Notes under the pieces: model-generated
Databases searched by the model: none
The model's input: the letters and a program-made list of their open reading frames with translations, nothing else
What the model was told of the DNA's origin: nothing
Position numbers and translations under genes: made by a program
Part shown: in pieces, positions 46,990 through 58,288 of the stretch
Layout: the number at the start of each line of letters is the position of its first letter
Numbering within the stretch: the first letter of the stretch is position 1
Assembly: GCF_963676685.1 (NCBI RefSeq)
Contig: NC_092349.1
Span: forward strand, 37,182,293 to 37,246,292
Direction of reading: 5' to 3'
DNA length: 64,000 bases
From: Mytilus edulis
Taxonomy: Eukaryota > Mollusca > Bivalvia > Mytilida > Mytilidae

Positions 46990-47400
46990 TTAAATAATCG
47001 ATGAAGAGCGGTCCTGGTTACAAGTTAACTTAGTGTCGAGCAGACCAGTCAAAAGTTAACTTTGGAACAGGTCTGGTTTTGATCGGATTTGTCAAAGCAA
47101 AAGTTAACTTGTGTTAACTTTGTGGCAGGACTGGTTTTGAAGTTAACATATGCTAACTTTACGGTAGGACTGGTTCCGAAGTTTACTTATAACAGGACTG
47201 GTTCAAAGTTAACTTATATCAATAGCGGACCTGTTTCCAAGTTAACTTTTTGGCAGACATAAAAACAGTCCTAGGACCAAGTCCGCTTTTCAAGTTAACT
47301 AGATTTTGGTCCTAGGACTGGTCAGAGCAGTCCTAAATCCGGTCACAGGTTTACTTTGACCAGTCCAAATGACTGGTCATCAAGGTAACTTGCTGTACAG
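46990..47400. repeat. Right subterminal array of AAGTTAACTT and GGACTGGT motifs
   Basis: At least nine AGTTAACTT-like palindromes alternate with CAGGACTGGTT / GGTCCTAGGACTGGTC, at irregular 30-50-bp spacing, up to the terminal repeat at 47400-47420. Confidence 0.8.
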
Positions 47401-47452
47401 GTTAGGACTGCACTCATCTGTACCTTAGCTGTATTTGGCAAAACGTTTAGGA

Positions 47453-48375
47453 ATTTTTGTTTAATATTTGGTTGATCATGTAAATGATCATTTGTTTCTT
47501 TGTATGCACTATCGTCATACACATGGAAGAACGTTAGACATTACAGAAATCTAAAGGGAGGAAAAATGTCAAACCGGTAATAAGTCGAAAATGCTTCTTT
47601 GTTCATAGAACACTTTTGTCTAGTAATTTTCATCAACATTAATTATCTGTTACCGCTTTTCCAAGTCTATAAATAAAAAAAATCACTTTGTTTTCATTGT
47701 AGATTAAGAAAATATTTCTAACTAAAAATAGTCTTTTTTTATTTGTACAAGGTAGAAAATTGTTGACGATAAATCCGATTGAACAGTATTGTTGCGGAAA
47801 TTATTTTTTTTCTCTCTGATTAATGCCGGAGGAACACTTGTACACTCCGTTCATAAATTTCACCAAAACATATGTGAATGAAATGCGCCGATCATTTAAT
47901 ATTTGAGACGACTCCTTTTGTTTTATCTGTCAGAGTTCGTGTCAACTGTGGGTACGTACCGAACAGTTATGTAAATCGCTACTACTAATGTCTCGAATTT
48001 CAACCATGCATTTTGTGATTTTATTCAGATGGATTAAAAACTCTTCATTATTTTTCATTTATAAAGAGCAATCTTCCGGATTTACAAATCATGTCTGCAA
48101 CAAAAAAACACATTAAAATTCTGGTAAATTATTTGGTATATCGAATCATGATAGACCTAAGCCATGTAAGAAGATACTTTCTTCAGTAAAACATATTTAC
48201 AAAAATATGTACAACGTGTCAAAGTAATTTTTTTCAAGTCGCAGATTCGGCAACTGATGTCCACTTCAGTTAAAATCCTATATAGAGAACACAGCAGAAG
48301 CTGCACTGGTTATTTGTCACACATTTGGTTGTAAAAAAGAAGAAAAAAACTTCATAAGGCTTGAAAATGAGGAAA
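47453..48375. other. Unannotated stretch
   Basis: Beyond a short tail of the host repeat there is no exon-like frame or recognised repeat. Confidence 0.5.
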
Positions 48376-48379
48376 ACTA

Positions 48380-49492
48380 GAAGCTCTAAAGGGTCGCTCA
48401 CCTTGGTGTATTTGCATATAATAAACGATTAACAATTTACAAAATTTATAAAATTGTTCAAAATTGGCTCTAAAGGGCAATAACTCCTTAAGCGGTTAAT
48501 TGACCATTGTATCATCTGACTTATTTGTAGGTCTTACTTTGCTGTACATTATTGCTGTTCACAGTTTATCTCTATCTATAAAAATGTTCAATATAATAAC
48601 CAAAAGCTAAAAAAAATTCTGAAAATTACCAATTCCGGGGCAGCAACCCAACAACGGGTTGTCTGATAGGTCTGAAAATTTCAGGGCAAATAAACTTTGA
48701 CATCACAAACACATTTATTCTCGTCAGTTTTGCTTTAAATGCTTTGGTTGCTGAGATTTAATCCAAAAACTGCATTTTACCCTATGTACTATTTTTAGCC
48801 ATGTCGGTCATCTTTGTTTGCAGGCAGGGTCATCGGACACATTTTTTAAACTAGATACCCTTATGATGATTGTAGACAAGTTTGGTTAAATTTGTCGTGT
48901 AGTTTCAGAGGAGAAGATTTTTGTACAAGACAACAAAAATTGACGAAAAATTGACAAAAATTGACAATAAAAGGAAATAACTCCATAAGGGTAAACTGAC
49001 CATTTTGGTCATGCTGACTTTTTTGTAGATCTTACTTTGCTGAACATTATAACTGTTTACAATTTATCTCTATCTAAAATTCTTTTCAAGATAATTACCA
49101 AAAACGGCAAAATTACCTTAATATTACTAATTTAGGGTCAGCAACTGAACAGGTTTTCCGATTCATCTGAAAATTTCAGAGCAGATAGATCTTGATCTGA
49201 TAAACTATTTTACCCCATGTCAGATGTGCTCTAAAACTTTGGTATCAGAGATTTAAGTCAAAATCTACATTTTACCCCCTATGTTCTATTTTTAGTCATG
49301 GCGGCCATCTTGGTTGGTTGGCCGGGTCACCAGATACATTTAGTTAACTAGATATTCCAATGATGATTGTAGCCAAGCTTGGTTTAATTTGGCCCAGAAG
49401 TTTCAGAGGAGAAGATTTTTGAAAAAAACGACAACGGACGACGGACGCAAAGTGATGAGAAAAGCTCAATTGGCCCTGTGGGCCAGATGAGC
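48380..49492. mobile_element. Hairpin-ended dispersed mollusc repeat, copy 2
   Basis: Begins AGAAGCTCTAAAGGGTCGCTC and ends in the hairpin GCTCAATTGGCC / GGCCAGATGAGC (49464-49492, loop CTGTG). The interior is an approximate tandem duplication: 48490-48950 and 48980-49440 carry the same order of blocks (TGACCATT..., ATTACTGCTG..., GCAGCAAC..., TTTTACCC..., GATGATTGTAG). It matches the element at 1711-3232. Confidence 0.75.
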
Positions 49493-49514
49493 TTAAAAAA
49501 TACTCCGAGAGACA

Positions 49515-49680
49515 AAAAAAATGAGATTAGAAATTGAGAAGGTGTCAAAGAAACAAAACCAAACCAAAGAGCAGAAAACAGCCGAAGACGTCTAATGGGT
49601 CTTCAAACACACAAAGAATATCCTGCACCCGGAGTCGTGCTTTAGCTGGCCGCTACAAACATGTGTTCTAGTTCAGTTTT
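49515..49680 (-). repeat. Fragment of repeat R-S
   Basis: GGTGTCAAAGAAACAAAACC, GGGTCTTCAAACAC, CACCCGGAGTCGTGCTTTAG and TTCTAGTTCAGT follow the R-S block order with more divergence. Confidence 0.65.
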
Positions 49681-49684
49681 TTTT

Positions 49685-51200
49685 AAATCTCTTTATAGAT
49701 AATAATATGACCACGGTTTTATACAACATTATCATATAACAACGTGACTGTTAGCCTCAAAGTAGGTATTTAATTTAGTTCATTGTTTTGTGACACCAGC
49801 AGTTCTATTTATGTGTGGCTAATTACCGGTTTTAATTCGGATATGATATTTGAATTCAAAATGAAATTTTAAGTCTTTTAATTGTAACTCTGGGGAGATA
49901 ACATTATAGTTAATTGCTTCCCGGTGCATTTATATATTTTAGTTGTATTTCATGAAACTAACAATTGTAGGAAAAAACATTTTCTTTCTTCCCTAGTGGA
50001 TAAAATGTAGTCTGCAAAGCTATATGTTGTAAGACAAAAACCACTAAGGGCCAAACATGTCATGGTCAATAACACATTATATATAACCATTTCCAATAAT
50101 AGTAGTACAAGGATACAGATATATCTATTTACTGCATGCAGGTGAAAGAAAGCAAACTTTATAAATACGGCAATACTTTATCATATGTTTAAACCAATTA
50201 AAGACGACCGAAGAAGCTGGAAATCATATATGATATATACATTTAAGAATATATGCCAATACTTATACAACTACATTGCAAATACGATTGACTTATGATC
50301 AATAGTTTCCGAATAACTAACGTCAATTGCAAATACTGTAATTTCCGATAAAATAAGATCAGCTTCATTGTAGTGTTTACGTAACTACATTCCCTTTGAT
50401 TGATACATATTCCCAATAAACATATATAACCGCAAACTATTAGGTTGTTGTCACCCTGCCGGTACTATTATTACCATAACCACACTTTTTCCGCAAAAGA
50501 ATAAAATTATAAACAACTATAATAAAACTGCACAAAGAAAGTATTTACAGAGCAACATGAAGTCCACCTTCAGTACCAACTATGACGCGAAAGGGAACTC
50601 GTGTGTTCAGCAATGAAAAGCAGTTCATGTTCAGCAAGTATAAATCCGATAATTATTCGCATTTGGTTATTTTCCAATCGGCCTTATTGGACGTGTTTGT
50701 GATTAGAACACCAGTAACGTACCCGTTGTCATACGTAGCACAACTATTCCTTTATGATCTCCCAAAGTCATGACAGCGTCCATAAAAATGTCCAAATGAA
50801 GAGCGCAATTTAACCACTGAATAAGTTAAATGCACAAGCTTTTCCTATTTCAAAAACATAATAATAGCAAACGCACGCCCTTTGTTATCATTATATCAGC
50901 TTGAAAAAATTCAATTACAATTTATATCTAATGATTGATTCGACATTTAATCACTACAAGGAATATATTCAATTAACAAATGATGTCAAATATTGGCTGA
51001 TCCCCACACCCTATTTAGTGGGTAAAATAGTAGCGTTAGCAGATCATTGTAAATATGTTTTTTTTTTTTTATGAAAAACAATGTTTATATTTGTTTGACA
51101 TTCTTTCAAAGTAAAGCTTCATCATAGGGAAATTATTTTATTACTCCATAATACAATTGTTAATTGTTCTTTTAAGTGGAATTATCTAATATACATTAAT
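49685..51200. other. Unannotated region upstream of IgSF gene B
   Basis: Includes a block at 50560-50830 with an open frame (50582-50773) that looks repeat-derived but could not be placed. Any promoter of gene B would be expected near 51000-51250. No clear TATA box or Inr was picked out. Confidence 0.35.
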
Positions 51201-51214
51201 TGTTCCTGTAATAC

Positions 51215-51289
51215 AAGGTTCGGAGAGCACTACCGGAAATTTTCACGACACACGTCATTTGCAAGCGGGTTATATTGCATGCGTTAGAG
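51215..51289 (+). other. Putative non-coding first exon of IgSF gene B
   Basis: The segment ends GCATGCGTTAGAG|GTGAGT, a good donor, and 1.84 kb downstream the acceptor TATATTTCAG precedes the start-codon exon of gene B by only seven bases (ATCAAAG). That acceptor implies an upstream 5' UTR exon, and this is the best donor seen. The left limit is arbitrary. The ATG inside is followed at once by CGT TAG, a minimal upstream ORF. Confidence 0.35.
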
Positions 51290-53138
51290 GTGAGTTATTA
51301 CTTAAACTATTAATTTAAAAGATATAAATGTAGTAAAACTAATCTCTGAACTATATGTAATTATCTACAGAGAATATTAAGCAACAAAACATGTATATGT
51401 GTAAAAATATAATGTTGATAACTTTATTATATAGCTTTTGTAAAGATTGTCATACTAATATGGGGCCGGTTTCATGAATCTATAATTTATCTTTAGACAT
51501 TTATAATGATCCTTTTAGGACTACCTTATGACATATCTGAGACCTCACCCAGAATCAGATATCACCAAAGATATCATAAACCTGTAGCAAGTTCTTTAAT
51601 TAAGCTTAAAAATCATCTCATTTAAATTAAGTTCCTGTTTCCAAACAATATAAAAGTGGATTTCATAGCAACAAATTTTTATAATCGTTTTCTAAACATC
51701 AGCACAGCTAAACGAACCCCCATTTAAAATAAGAATCAATTGACAATATTTTAGTTACCCTTTGGAATTGTTTTGTCAACTTTTAAATTAATTTTGAATT
51801 CTTGTATGACATAAAGACAAATGCTGATTGTAAGGCTACGTTCATCTTAAGGGCATTCAATACAGTTGCGCGCTATTTAATCATTTTTTTTTATAACTTT
51901 ATAACATGTTGTAGAGCTGGCCTATTTTAATGATAACTCCATATGAAATATAGGTCACTAATCTTATTTTCGAGAATTTCGGGGTTTAAAAGTAGTGATT
52001 TTTAAACTTTGTTAACCGAGTTAAGCAAGGTATTTTTTTCTGTTGGAATATATATTCTTAGTCATTAAATAAGATTGAATTCAACCCGGAGCTGTGATTA
52101 GTGAAAATAAGGGAAAACTAAACCCATACAAAACCATCAAATGGAAAACTGGTCCTTACTTTTTTGGATTTGTACTGTCAAATTGGCGTACTCTTTCCTC
52201 GAAATACGTGATAAAATTTTCCAATAAAAATCGGAATAGTTTCCTTTTGCACAATAATGCTAGTACATTACTGCATATATTTGTAAGAGTTTTGTCATCG
52301 TTTATAATGAAGGCATACACAAATTAATGTTTAGTGGAAAATTAGTTATTTTAAAGTGTTTATGTTTTTACACCAAATTGAAACTGGATTTTTGCGCTAT
52401 CCGAATTTTCTACTTTATGATCATTGACGCAAATTGATAAAGACTTTGGTTGTTACTAAAACTCGCTGAAATACTATTATCTTTAGTTTGCTGTCAAACT
52501 AACGGTATGTCTGAAAATCGACCCAAATCAAAATACGACCAGGAATGTATAATAGTAAAAAAAAAAAAGATATTGCCAAAACGGTAAATTGTCTTAAAAG
52601 AAATACAAAAGAAACCAAACGGACATTCAAAATGGTGCGAAAGAAACAAACTGACTAAGCTTTTGAACAAAAAACAAACGACAAAAAAACCCACACAAAA
52701 CAACACAGACAACTAAAAACTTAGCAAAACTAACCTAAATAAATAGGAGATGATCTCAAGTAAACCGGAAGATTGAACAGATCCTGCTTTACGTGTGGCT
52801 CCTGTCGTGTTGCTAATGTAAGTACACATACGATGATAACACTGATTCGGTGTGTCACATTCGAAGAAAAGAGGACTGATATTTGGAAACTATCCGTCGT
52901 CATCTATGAAAACAAATATTCCGTACAGGTCAACAAACTCGTTACATTATCAGTACAATTTTAGAAGGGATGCTTCAATCTCACCACTTAGAACTCTTGG
53001 TTCAATTGCTTTCTTGTACAGCTACGTAATTATTTATTAAACTGCTGTAAATCATTTTTTCCTACATATTCTGAACAATTTTCCAATTCAGATTAACATA
53101 TTGTTTTTGAACACCTTGTTTTATATTTCAGATCAAAG

Positions 53139-53175
53139 ATGTGTATTCTGATGTTAATGATATTGGTCCTGTCAG
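53139..53175 (+). CDS. IgSF gene B: start codon and signal peptide exon
   Basis: ATG at 53139-53141, seven bases after a TTTATATTTCAG acceptor. It encodes MCILMLMILVLS and the first base of the next codon (donor G|GTACTA). The stretch is entirely hydrophobic, short for a signal peptide but completed by the next exon (DFSDAYSSS), which gives a polar region suitable for cleavage. With all later exons the product is 557 residues: signal peptide, four Ig-type exons (about residues 13-441), TM (about 446-468) and tail. All internal junctions from here to the TM exon are phase 1, which supports the model strongly. Confidence 0.75.
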
Positions 53176-53459
53176 GTACTAGTATAATGAAAAACTAGCG
53201 TTTATCTATACATGAATGGTATATTTTAAAATATTTAATGATTGCCAGTGAAACAACCACCAACCAGAGAAAAACTGACGTGTTTGTGGGCAAACAAATA
53301 TCATCGTTCGGTCGCCATTATAAAAAACTGAACCTTAGAATTTACCATAAACAGCACTTATATGACTTAATAACAAAACTGAGACATTATATAGCGTTGA
53401 GTTGCAATTGAATTGTTTGAAAATGTATGTTAACTAATGACATGTATTAATTGTTTCAG

Positions 53460-53774
53460 ATTTTAGCGATGCATATAGTTCTAGTCACTTATTGGTTAAA
53501 CAAAACACTAGCATTGTTATAGCATGTCCATTCAAAGTTCTGCCTATCATTTGGCTTGGTCCAGGAGAAGAGAAGTTAAATACTTACAGTGTTGGCACGT
53601 TGATAAATCGCAACATATCAGCATATAGTCGTATACGTTTGATAGGAAATCATTCAAACGGTGAATACAATCTGAACATATTGAATGTTTCTACAGATGA
53701 TGTTGGAACTTACCAATGTCAAAGTGTCCAAAATGGAACTGCTGTGCAACGTACATTCATATTGAATATATTAG
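53460..53774 (+). CDS. IgSF gene B: Ig domain 1 exon
   Basis: A 315-nt exon, phase 1-1, acceptor AATTGTTTCAG, donor TTAG|GTAAGT. Residues about 13-117. A complete V-like Ig: B-strand Cys35 in SIVIACPF, core Trp44 in IIWLGPG, a D-strand Arg (SRIRLIG), and E/F strands GEYNLNILNVSTDDVGTYQC with Cys99. It has sequons at NTS, NIS, NHS, NVS and NGT, so heavy glycosylation is likely. As the membrane-distal domain it is the probable ligand-binding one (inference). Confidence 0.88.
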
Positions 53775-54320
53775 GTAAGTAAAAAATATCACAAAACACA
53801 GCACTTAAAGGCAAATTAAAATACAGCAAGAGCATGCCATGGTTGAGACCTCATGATTTGTTAAGAAAACTTAAATTTTGTATGATATCGATATAAATAA
53901 ATTTACCAATGGTAAAAAGTATTATTTTATTCCTGTGAGCATACATCGTTTGTCTAGTCCAAGTTGTGTGTCTCAGTTCACCTTTTCATTTGCTTTTCCT
54001 CCGGTAATAATCGGAAGAACAATATGTCGAAATGCGAATTTTTTTCCGTAAACGTAGGCACGTCGAACTTATCAGGTGTTGATGAAAACATGGTTTGTAT
54101 GAAGGAACGATAAAGGTTTACGTTTTTCAAACCTAATGATATATGTTAATTTTATTTCATCTTTTAGTTTTTGGTGGAGTTCGTGCTGCTTAGTCTTTAG
54201 TGTTCTATGTTGCATTTTGTGAAGAATTGTTTTTCTGTTTTTCGGTTTGTCATTTTTGTTAGCCGTGGCGTTGTCAACTTATGAATCTGAATGTCCATCT
54301 ATTATTTTCGCCTTTTTCAG

Positions 54321-54596
54321 AAAAACCAAAGACTCTTTCCAATATAACATTCTACAAATTCAAAACTAAAATAGGCATACCCACCAAAGTTGCTGTTGAG
54401 GTTCATAGTTTGCAAGTGCCGACCATTTCTTGGACTAGAAACATAGGTGGACCTCTTGGTGCTTGGACAGCAACAGCAAATGGTTCCAACATTTTTTTAT
54501 TGAGTTCAACGGTGATAGAGCACTTTGGACAGTATGGAATCAAAGTTCAAAATGATGCCGGAAGTATTGACCTAACACTTAAACTTATTTTAATTG
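54321..54596 (+). CDS. IgSF gene B: Ig-like domain 2 exon, Cys-less
   Basis: A 276-nt exon, phase 1-1, acceptor GCCTTTTTCAG, donor TTG|GTAACA. Residues about 118-209. The fold pattern is I-set-like: VAVEVHSLQVPTISWTRNIG has Trp at the C strand, and HFGQYGIKVQNDAGSIDL is the usual (G)xYxCxxxNxxG F-G stretch. But both canonical cysteines are replaced, by Val or another non-Cys on strand B and by Ile in YGI on strand F. The exon contains no cysteine at all. The frame, splice sites and conserved D-A-G turn argue that it is functional rather than decayed. Confidence 0.85.
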
Positions 54597-55407
54597 GTAA
54601 CATTATTTTTACTGCATACTATTGAATCTGATGAGTGTTTTATGTTGTAAACGTTATTGAAATTTAATTGCAATTTTAATTGGCATAAAAATGCCTTACT
54701 GGATAAAATTTATTCTCCAGTGTAGTTGATAACTTTAGTTGTAGTGTCGTGTAATATTTACCAAATCATAAACACATCATTTTTAAATGATGTTAATGCA
54801 ATACTAAAAGAAATTAGAGACATAATAGGGGAGAATTAAATGACAGCTAAGGTAAAGGTGCAATTAATCCACGTCTTCGTTCCTGTAATTCAAAAACCAT
54901 CAAAAACAACACATCTCCAAAATAAGTTATTTGAACCTAATCTCCAATCCATTAATATATGAATGCATCTTTTTTATTGCTGCATGGCTAGCCGAACTTC
55001 CTGCAATAAATAGAAATTGTCAAAATTGTCAATAATTACTGCATTTGACAATAAACAAAAACTTAATTAGGCTTAAAGTATGAATAAAGTAGTCATTGTG
55101 GGTCAAATTTAACAATTTTGACATGTTTATAGCACAAAATTAAAGTGACAACATATTTTTTTTTTTTGCATTACAGGACCAAAATAAAGTTAATTTTAAA
55201 GAAACAAAAATCAACAAAGCTTTCAAACTATAGAAATTGTGCTACAATTTGTAACATTAGTGGCGAAATAGCAGCTATTATGATACTCTTTGTTTTCCAA
55301 GTGGAAAGGTTTTAATAATTATTTAATAAGACATAGTTATTTCGGCATATTTCTGTTTGAATTATCTTAAGATTTATAGATTGACGGTTTTCTTTTTTAT
55401 TTGAAAG

Positions 55408-55686
55408 AGTATCCAGTCACGGTTCAGCCTTCTAACGCGTACTGTAATGCATCGACTAGAGTAAACTTAGTGTGTCAATTCGCAGCTGAAGACGCAAAAG
55501 ACTGGCAAACATACTGGACGCACAATCGGAATGGTAATTTCATTAAAACTTTACCCGGATTTGTTAATGGAAACAAATCAATACTGCAAATATCATTTTG
55601 TGATTACAGAGACGAAGGAGACTACATATGCAAGTGGAAGACAGAATTCAAAGAGTATTTCGCATCATCGTTCGTAAGACCTAATG
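55408..55686 (+). CDS. IgSF gene B: Ig domain 3 exon, extra cysteine pair
   Basis: A 279-nt exon, phase 1-1, acceptor TTTTATTTGAAAG, donor AATG|GTATGT. Residues about 210-302. Reads EYPVTVQPSNAYCNASTRVN, then LVCQF (strand B Cys), TYWTHNRNG (strand C Trp) and ILQISFCDYRDEGDYICKW, with the D-E-G-D-Y-x-C motif of strand F. Two additional cysteines (AYC and SFC) sit just before strand B and on strand E, so a second disulfide is likely. Confidence 0.87.
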
Positions 55687-57016
55687 GTATGTGACGTGAG
55701 GACGATCTACTTATAAACTATTTCATTTATCGTTAGATATAGTATTTCACGTTTAAATCGTGGATGTTTTCACGTGTTCAACCTCGCCAAATATTGTTCA
55801 ACAACAAGTATAGACAAGGGAATACGAACTTAATATAAAAGAACTGAATCATGTTTCATATCGTTTATATTGGGTTTGTAGGAAATTTCAATTCGGAAGC
55901 AATTCTGTATGAATAGTGATTTCTAGTGATACTAATAATAATATCTATAAATGGCTTTCTTTACTTATGTTGTAATTTTAAACAGAGGAAAAATTTCCGA
56001 GTTAATTCTCATTAGCTCAATTATTAAAAAAACATTGATTCTATTAAAAAATTTCGGGTTCTTTTTAAGTCCACTAAGACCCTAAGTTATAGTTTTATTT
56101 TTCATTTTTAGTCCATTTAAAAAAAGAAAGACTACCATTCTAATAAAAAAAAAAAACACAAGTTAAAATGTATCAATTATTTCTCTCCATATGTCTTACT
56201 CTCAGTACAGATCTCTGTCTCTAAACACTTTTTACCAGTTTATTAACATTTTTATTGGATTTGTGCGTGAAGCATTATAACAACTTGGTAGTTGATAGTT
56301 TATAATTTTCCAGTCTTCATCTGCTTCTTTTTGAAGCCATATCCTAACTTTTAATGAAATAAATTGTTTCTTTAGCTACCCGTTTCGATCTAAACTAAAC
56401 TGGGTTGGTTGCTGTATATTACCATTGGACGGCCGTACACTAAATGGGAGGATTCATCATTTATGTTCATTTCTTGCACCGCATCCTCAATTTATCGAGG
56501 CTTAGCCGCGCAAAGTTCACTACTCGCCTTTGTACGGATTCTCAACTATCCTGCAATTTATGTTTGCCCAATATTTATTTTTATCCTATGCAAGGTAATT
56601 TATTTACAGTTGTTTGCAACATGCACTTCACACCTGCATATAGTTTTAAACCGTATTTTTGTATTGGTTCATAACGATTAGTATGTGTATGAATGTATGA
56701 AACCAATCATTTGATTATAATTTTCTTCGTTTTGACAATGCGATAAATTTTAATCAACAACCGACGATACATATCGATATTTCTGTGCCCTTATTTTTTT
56801 TAATTCGACAGCCTCTAGTGAAAACAACAAAATCAGCATATCAACTTCAATTGTATATAGCATGTAAATCATTTCTAAACTTCCACTTATAAAGTAATTC
56901 TTAGATTTATAAGTTTCTCATATAACGTTGTTCAAATAGTTTTTTTTAAATGTTCTTGTTCCCGTCGGACTATGTTCCTATTTTTTGACGATAACAATTA
57001 ATAATAATTATTTTAG

Positions 57017-57433
57017 GTCCACCAAGAATAACAGACACAGGGCATTGGCGGGAAGAACAGAATATTTGGATGACAGTAGACTTCTATTCGGTGCAAGAAT
57101 CCATCGTTCATTGGTTCAAAAACGACAAAGCATTAGCGGTTTCTAGACGAATCAGAATTGCGACATCTTCATCAATCGTAAAATTAAATTACACGAACAA
57201 AATTATCAAAGAAGATGGTTTCAAATCAAAGCTATGTATTTCAAACTTTAGTAGCAACGATATTACTTCATATAGCTGTCAAGTAGTAAACATATATGGA
57301 AGCGTAGAATATACATTTGTAGTTCATTTGTTAAACAATACATTTAATCAGTATGCTTATGAAGGACAATCAACGGAGATGAACACCACCCAACAAGACA
57401 GCGTTGGCATGAAGGAAGCATTTACAGATGTTG
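57017..57433 (+). CDS. IgSF gene B: Ig domain 4 and stalk exon
   Basis: A 417-nt exon, phase 1-1, acceptor AATTATTTTAG, donor GTTG|GTAAGT. Residues about 303-441. The domain shows VHWFKNDKAL (strand C Trp), SSNDITSYSCQVVNIYGSVE (strand F Cys and N-x-x-G turn). The expected strand B Cys is absent (NIWMTVDF), and an unusual Cys lies on strand E (KLCISNF), so the standard Ig disulfide cannot form. The last 35 or so residues (NNTFNQYAYEGQSTEMNTTQ...) are a Thr/Gln/Asn-rich stalk before the membrane. Confidence 0.86.
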
Positions 57434-58183
57434 GTAAGTCATTATTCATTACAATGAAACAATAATAACTTTTATGTGTTTTTAACGGCAAATAGTTAGT
57501 CTGTAACAATCACAATGTATAAAAATTGTCATTGAGAACAAACAGATAAGTAGATACCTTATTTGTAAATACAAATTATCGTTGTCGTAGGACCGTTTTT
57601 ACACATTTTGAATGCCACTTTTTATCGTTTGTTTACTTGCAACGAGTGCTACCCGTTAAACTAGAACAGCTTATCCTTTCCCGAGCATATGGTGTCATCA
57701 CAAGAATATGGTTGGTGTTTGTTAGGCAAGTGTTTAGTTTTGTGTGTTGGGTATTGAATCGTCGATTATCTCTGTTGAGAGTTTATTGTAATGCTTTAGA
57801 CTGACATGTATCATTTCTTCGTTCTTATCCCAAACACAAATGGGAGAAAACAACACAATGTGTAAGGGATTTTAAACAAAAGATATACGCAAAAAAAAAA
57901 AATTCAACACAAAACCAAATGACATTAGCTGATTATTTATCAAATTTTACAGACAAATATTTTAACTGTTTACCTTTTTATACTTTCATCAAAAGCAATA
58001 TCATCTGGTTGAGGAAAATTAAGATATATTAAAATCGTTCTAAAATTGCTCGTTTCCAATATGTTTGATATATATTTACCTATGTATACCTTATTTGAAG
58101 CATTTACGAATCACAAGACACCGATTATTGTCAATTTTTACATATAATATAGCTTATAAGTAACAAACACTTTACTTCAATAG

Positions 58184-58288
58184 GTATTCCACTAAAATAT
58201 GTTCTGATTGGTATATGTTTAGTTATTGTTGTAATAACAGTTGCGATATCATTTTTCTGGTATAACAATCAAAGAAACATTTTGAAAG
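58184..58288 (+). CDS. IgSF gene B: transmembrane exon
   Basis: A 105-nt exon, phase 1-1, acceptor ACTTCAATAG, donor AAAG|GTAAGC. Residues 442-476: GIPLKYVLIGICLVIVVITV, then AISFFWYNNQRNILK. A single helix of about 23 residues is followed by a polar/basic stop-transfer. Same length, phases and layout as the TM exon of gene A (34695-34799). Confidence 0.88.

Larger units (their letters stand above)
40041..47420. mobile_element. 7.38-kb TIR element with TA duplication, carrying a satellite
   Basis: Terminal inverted repeats: left CAGATGGGTGCGGTCCTAAC(C), right inverse CAGATGAGTGCAGTCCTAAC(C), 19 of 21 matching. TA precedes the left end (40039-40040) and follows the right end (47421-47422). 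Removing the element and one TA restores ATAGATTACCTTAGCTGTAT, matching the nearby uninterrupted repeat copy (reverse of 39693-39725, one mismatch). Inside, in order: an AGTTAAC-rich segment, a palindromic AGACCTG array, a possible Cys-rich peptide gene, a 17-monomer satellite, a GATCCGGCCC minisatellite, a 700-bp unannotated stretch, and a second AAGTTAACTT/GGACTGGT array. No transposase or other replication protein is visible, so it is non-autonomous. The TA target suggests mobilisation by a Tc1/mariner- or ISL2EU-type enzyme (inference). Confidence 0.8.

Noticed and set aside
39677..47452. Reading the AATTCCTAAA..GTTTTGCCAAATACAGCT match at 39681 and 47425 as the terminal repeat of the large element
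   Set aside because: That sequence belongs to the host mussel repeat, present in opposite orientations on the two sides. The true ends are the CAGATG termini at 40041 and 47420.
50582..50773. Open frame upstream of gene B as a separate gene
   Set aside because: No splice sites or recognised family. The block looks like a decayed dispersed repeat.
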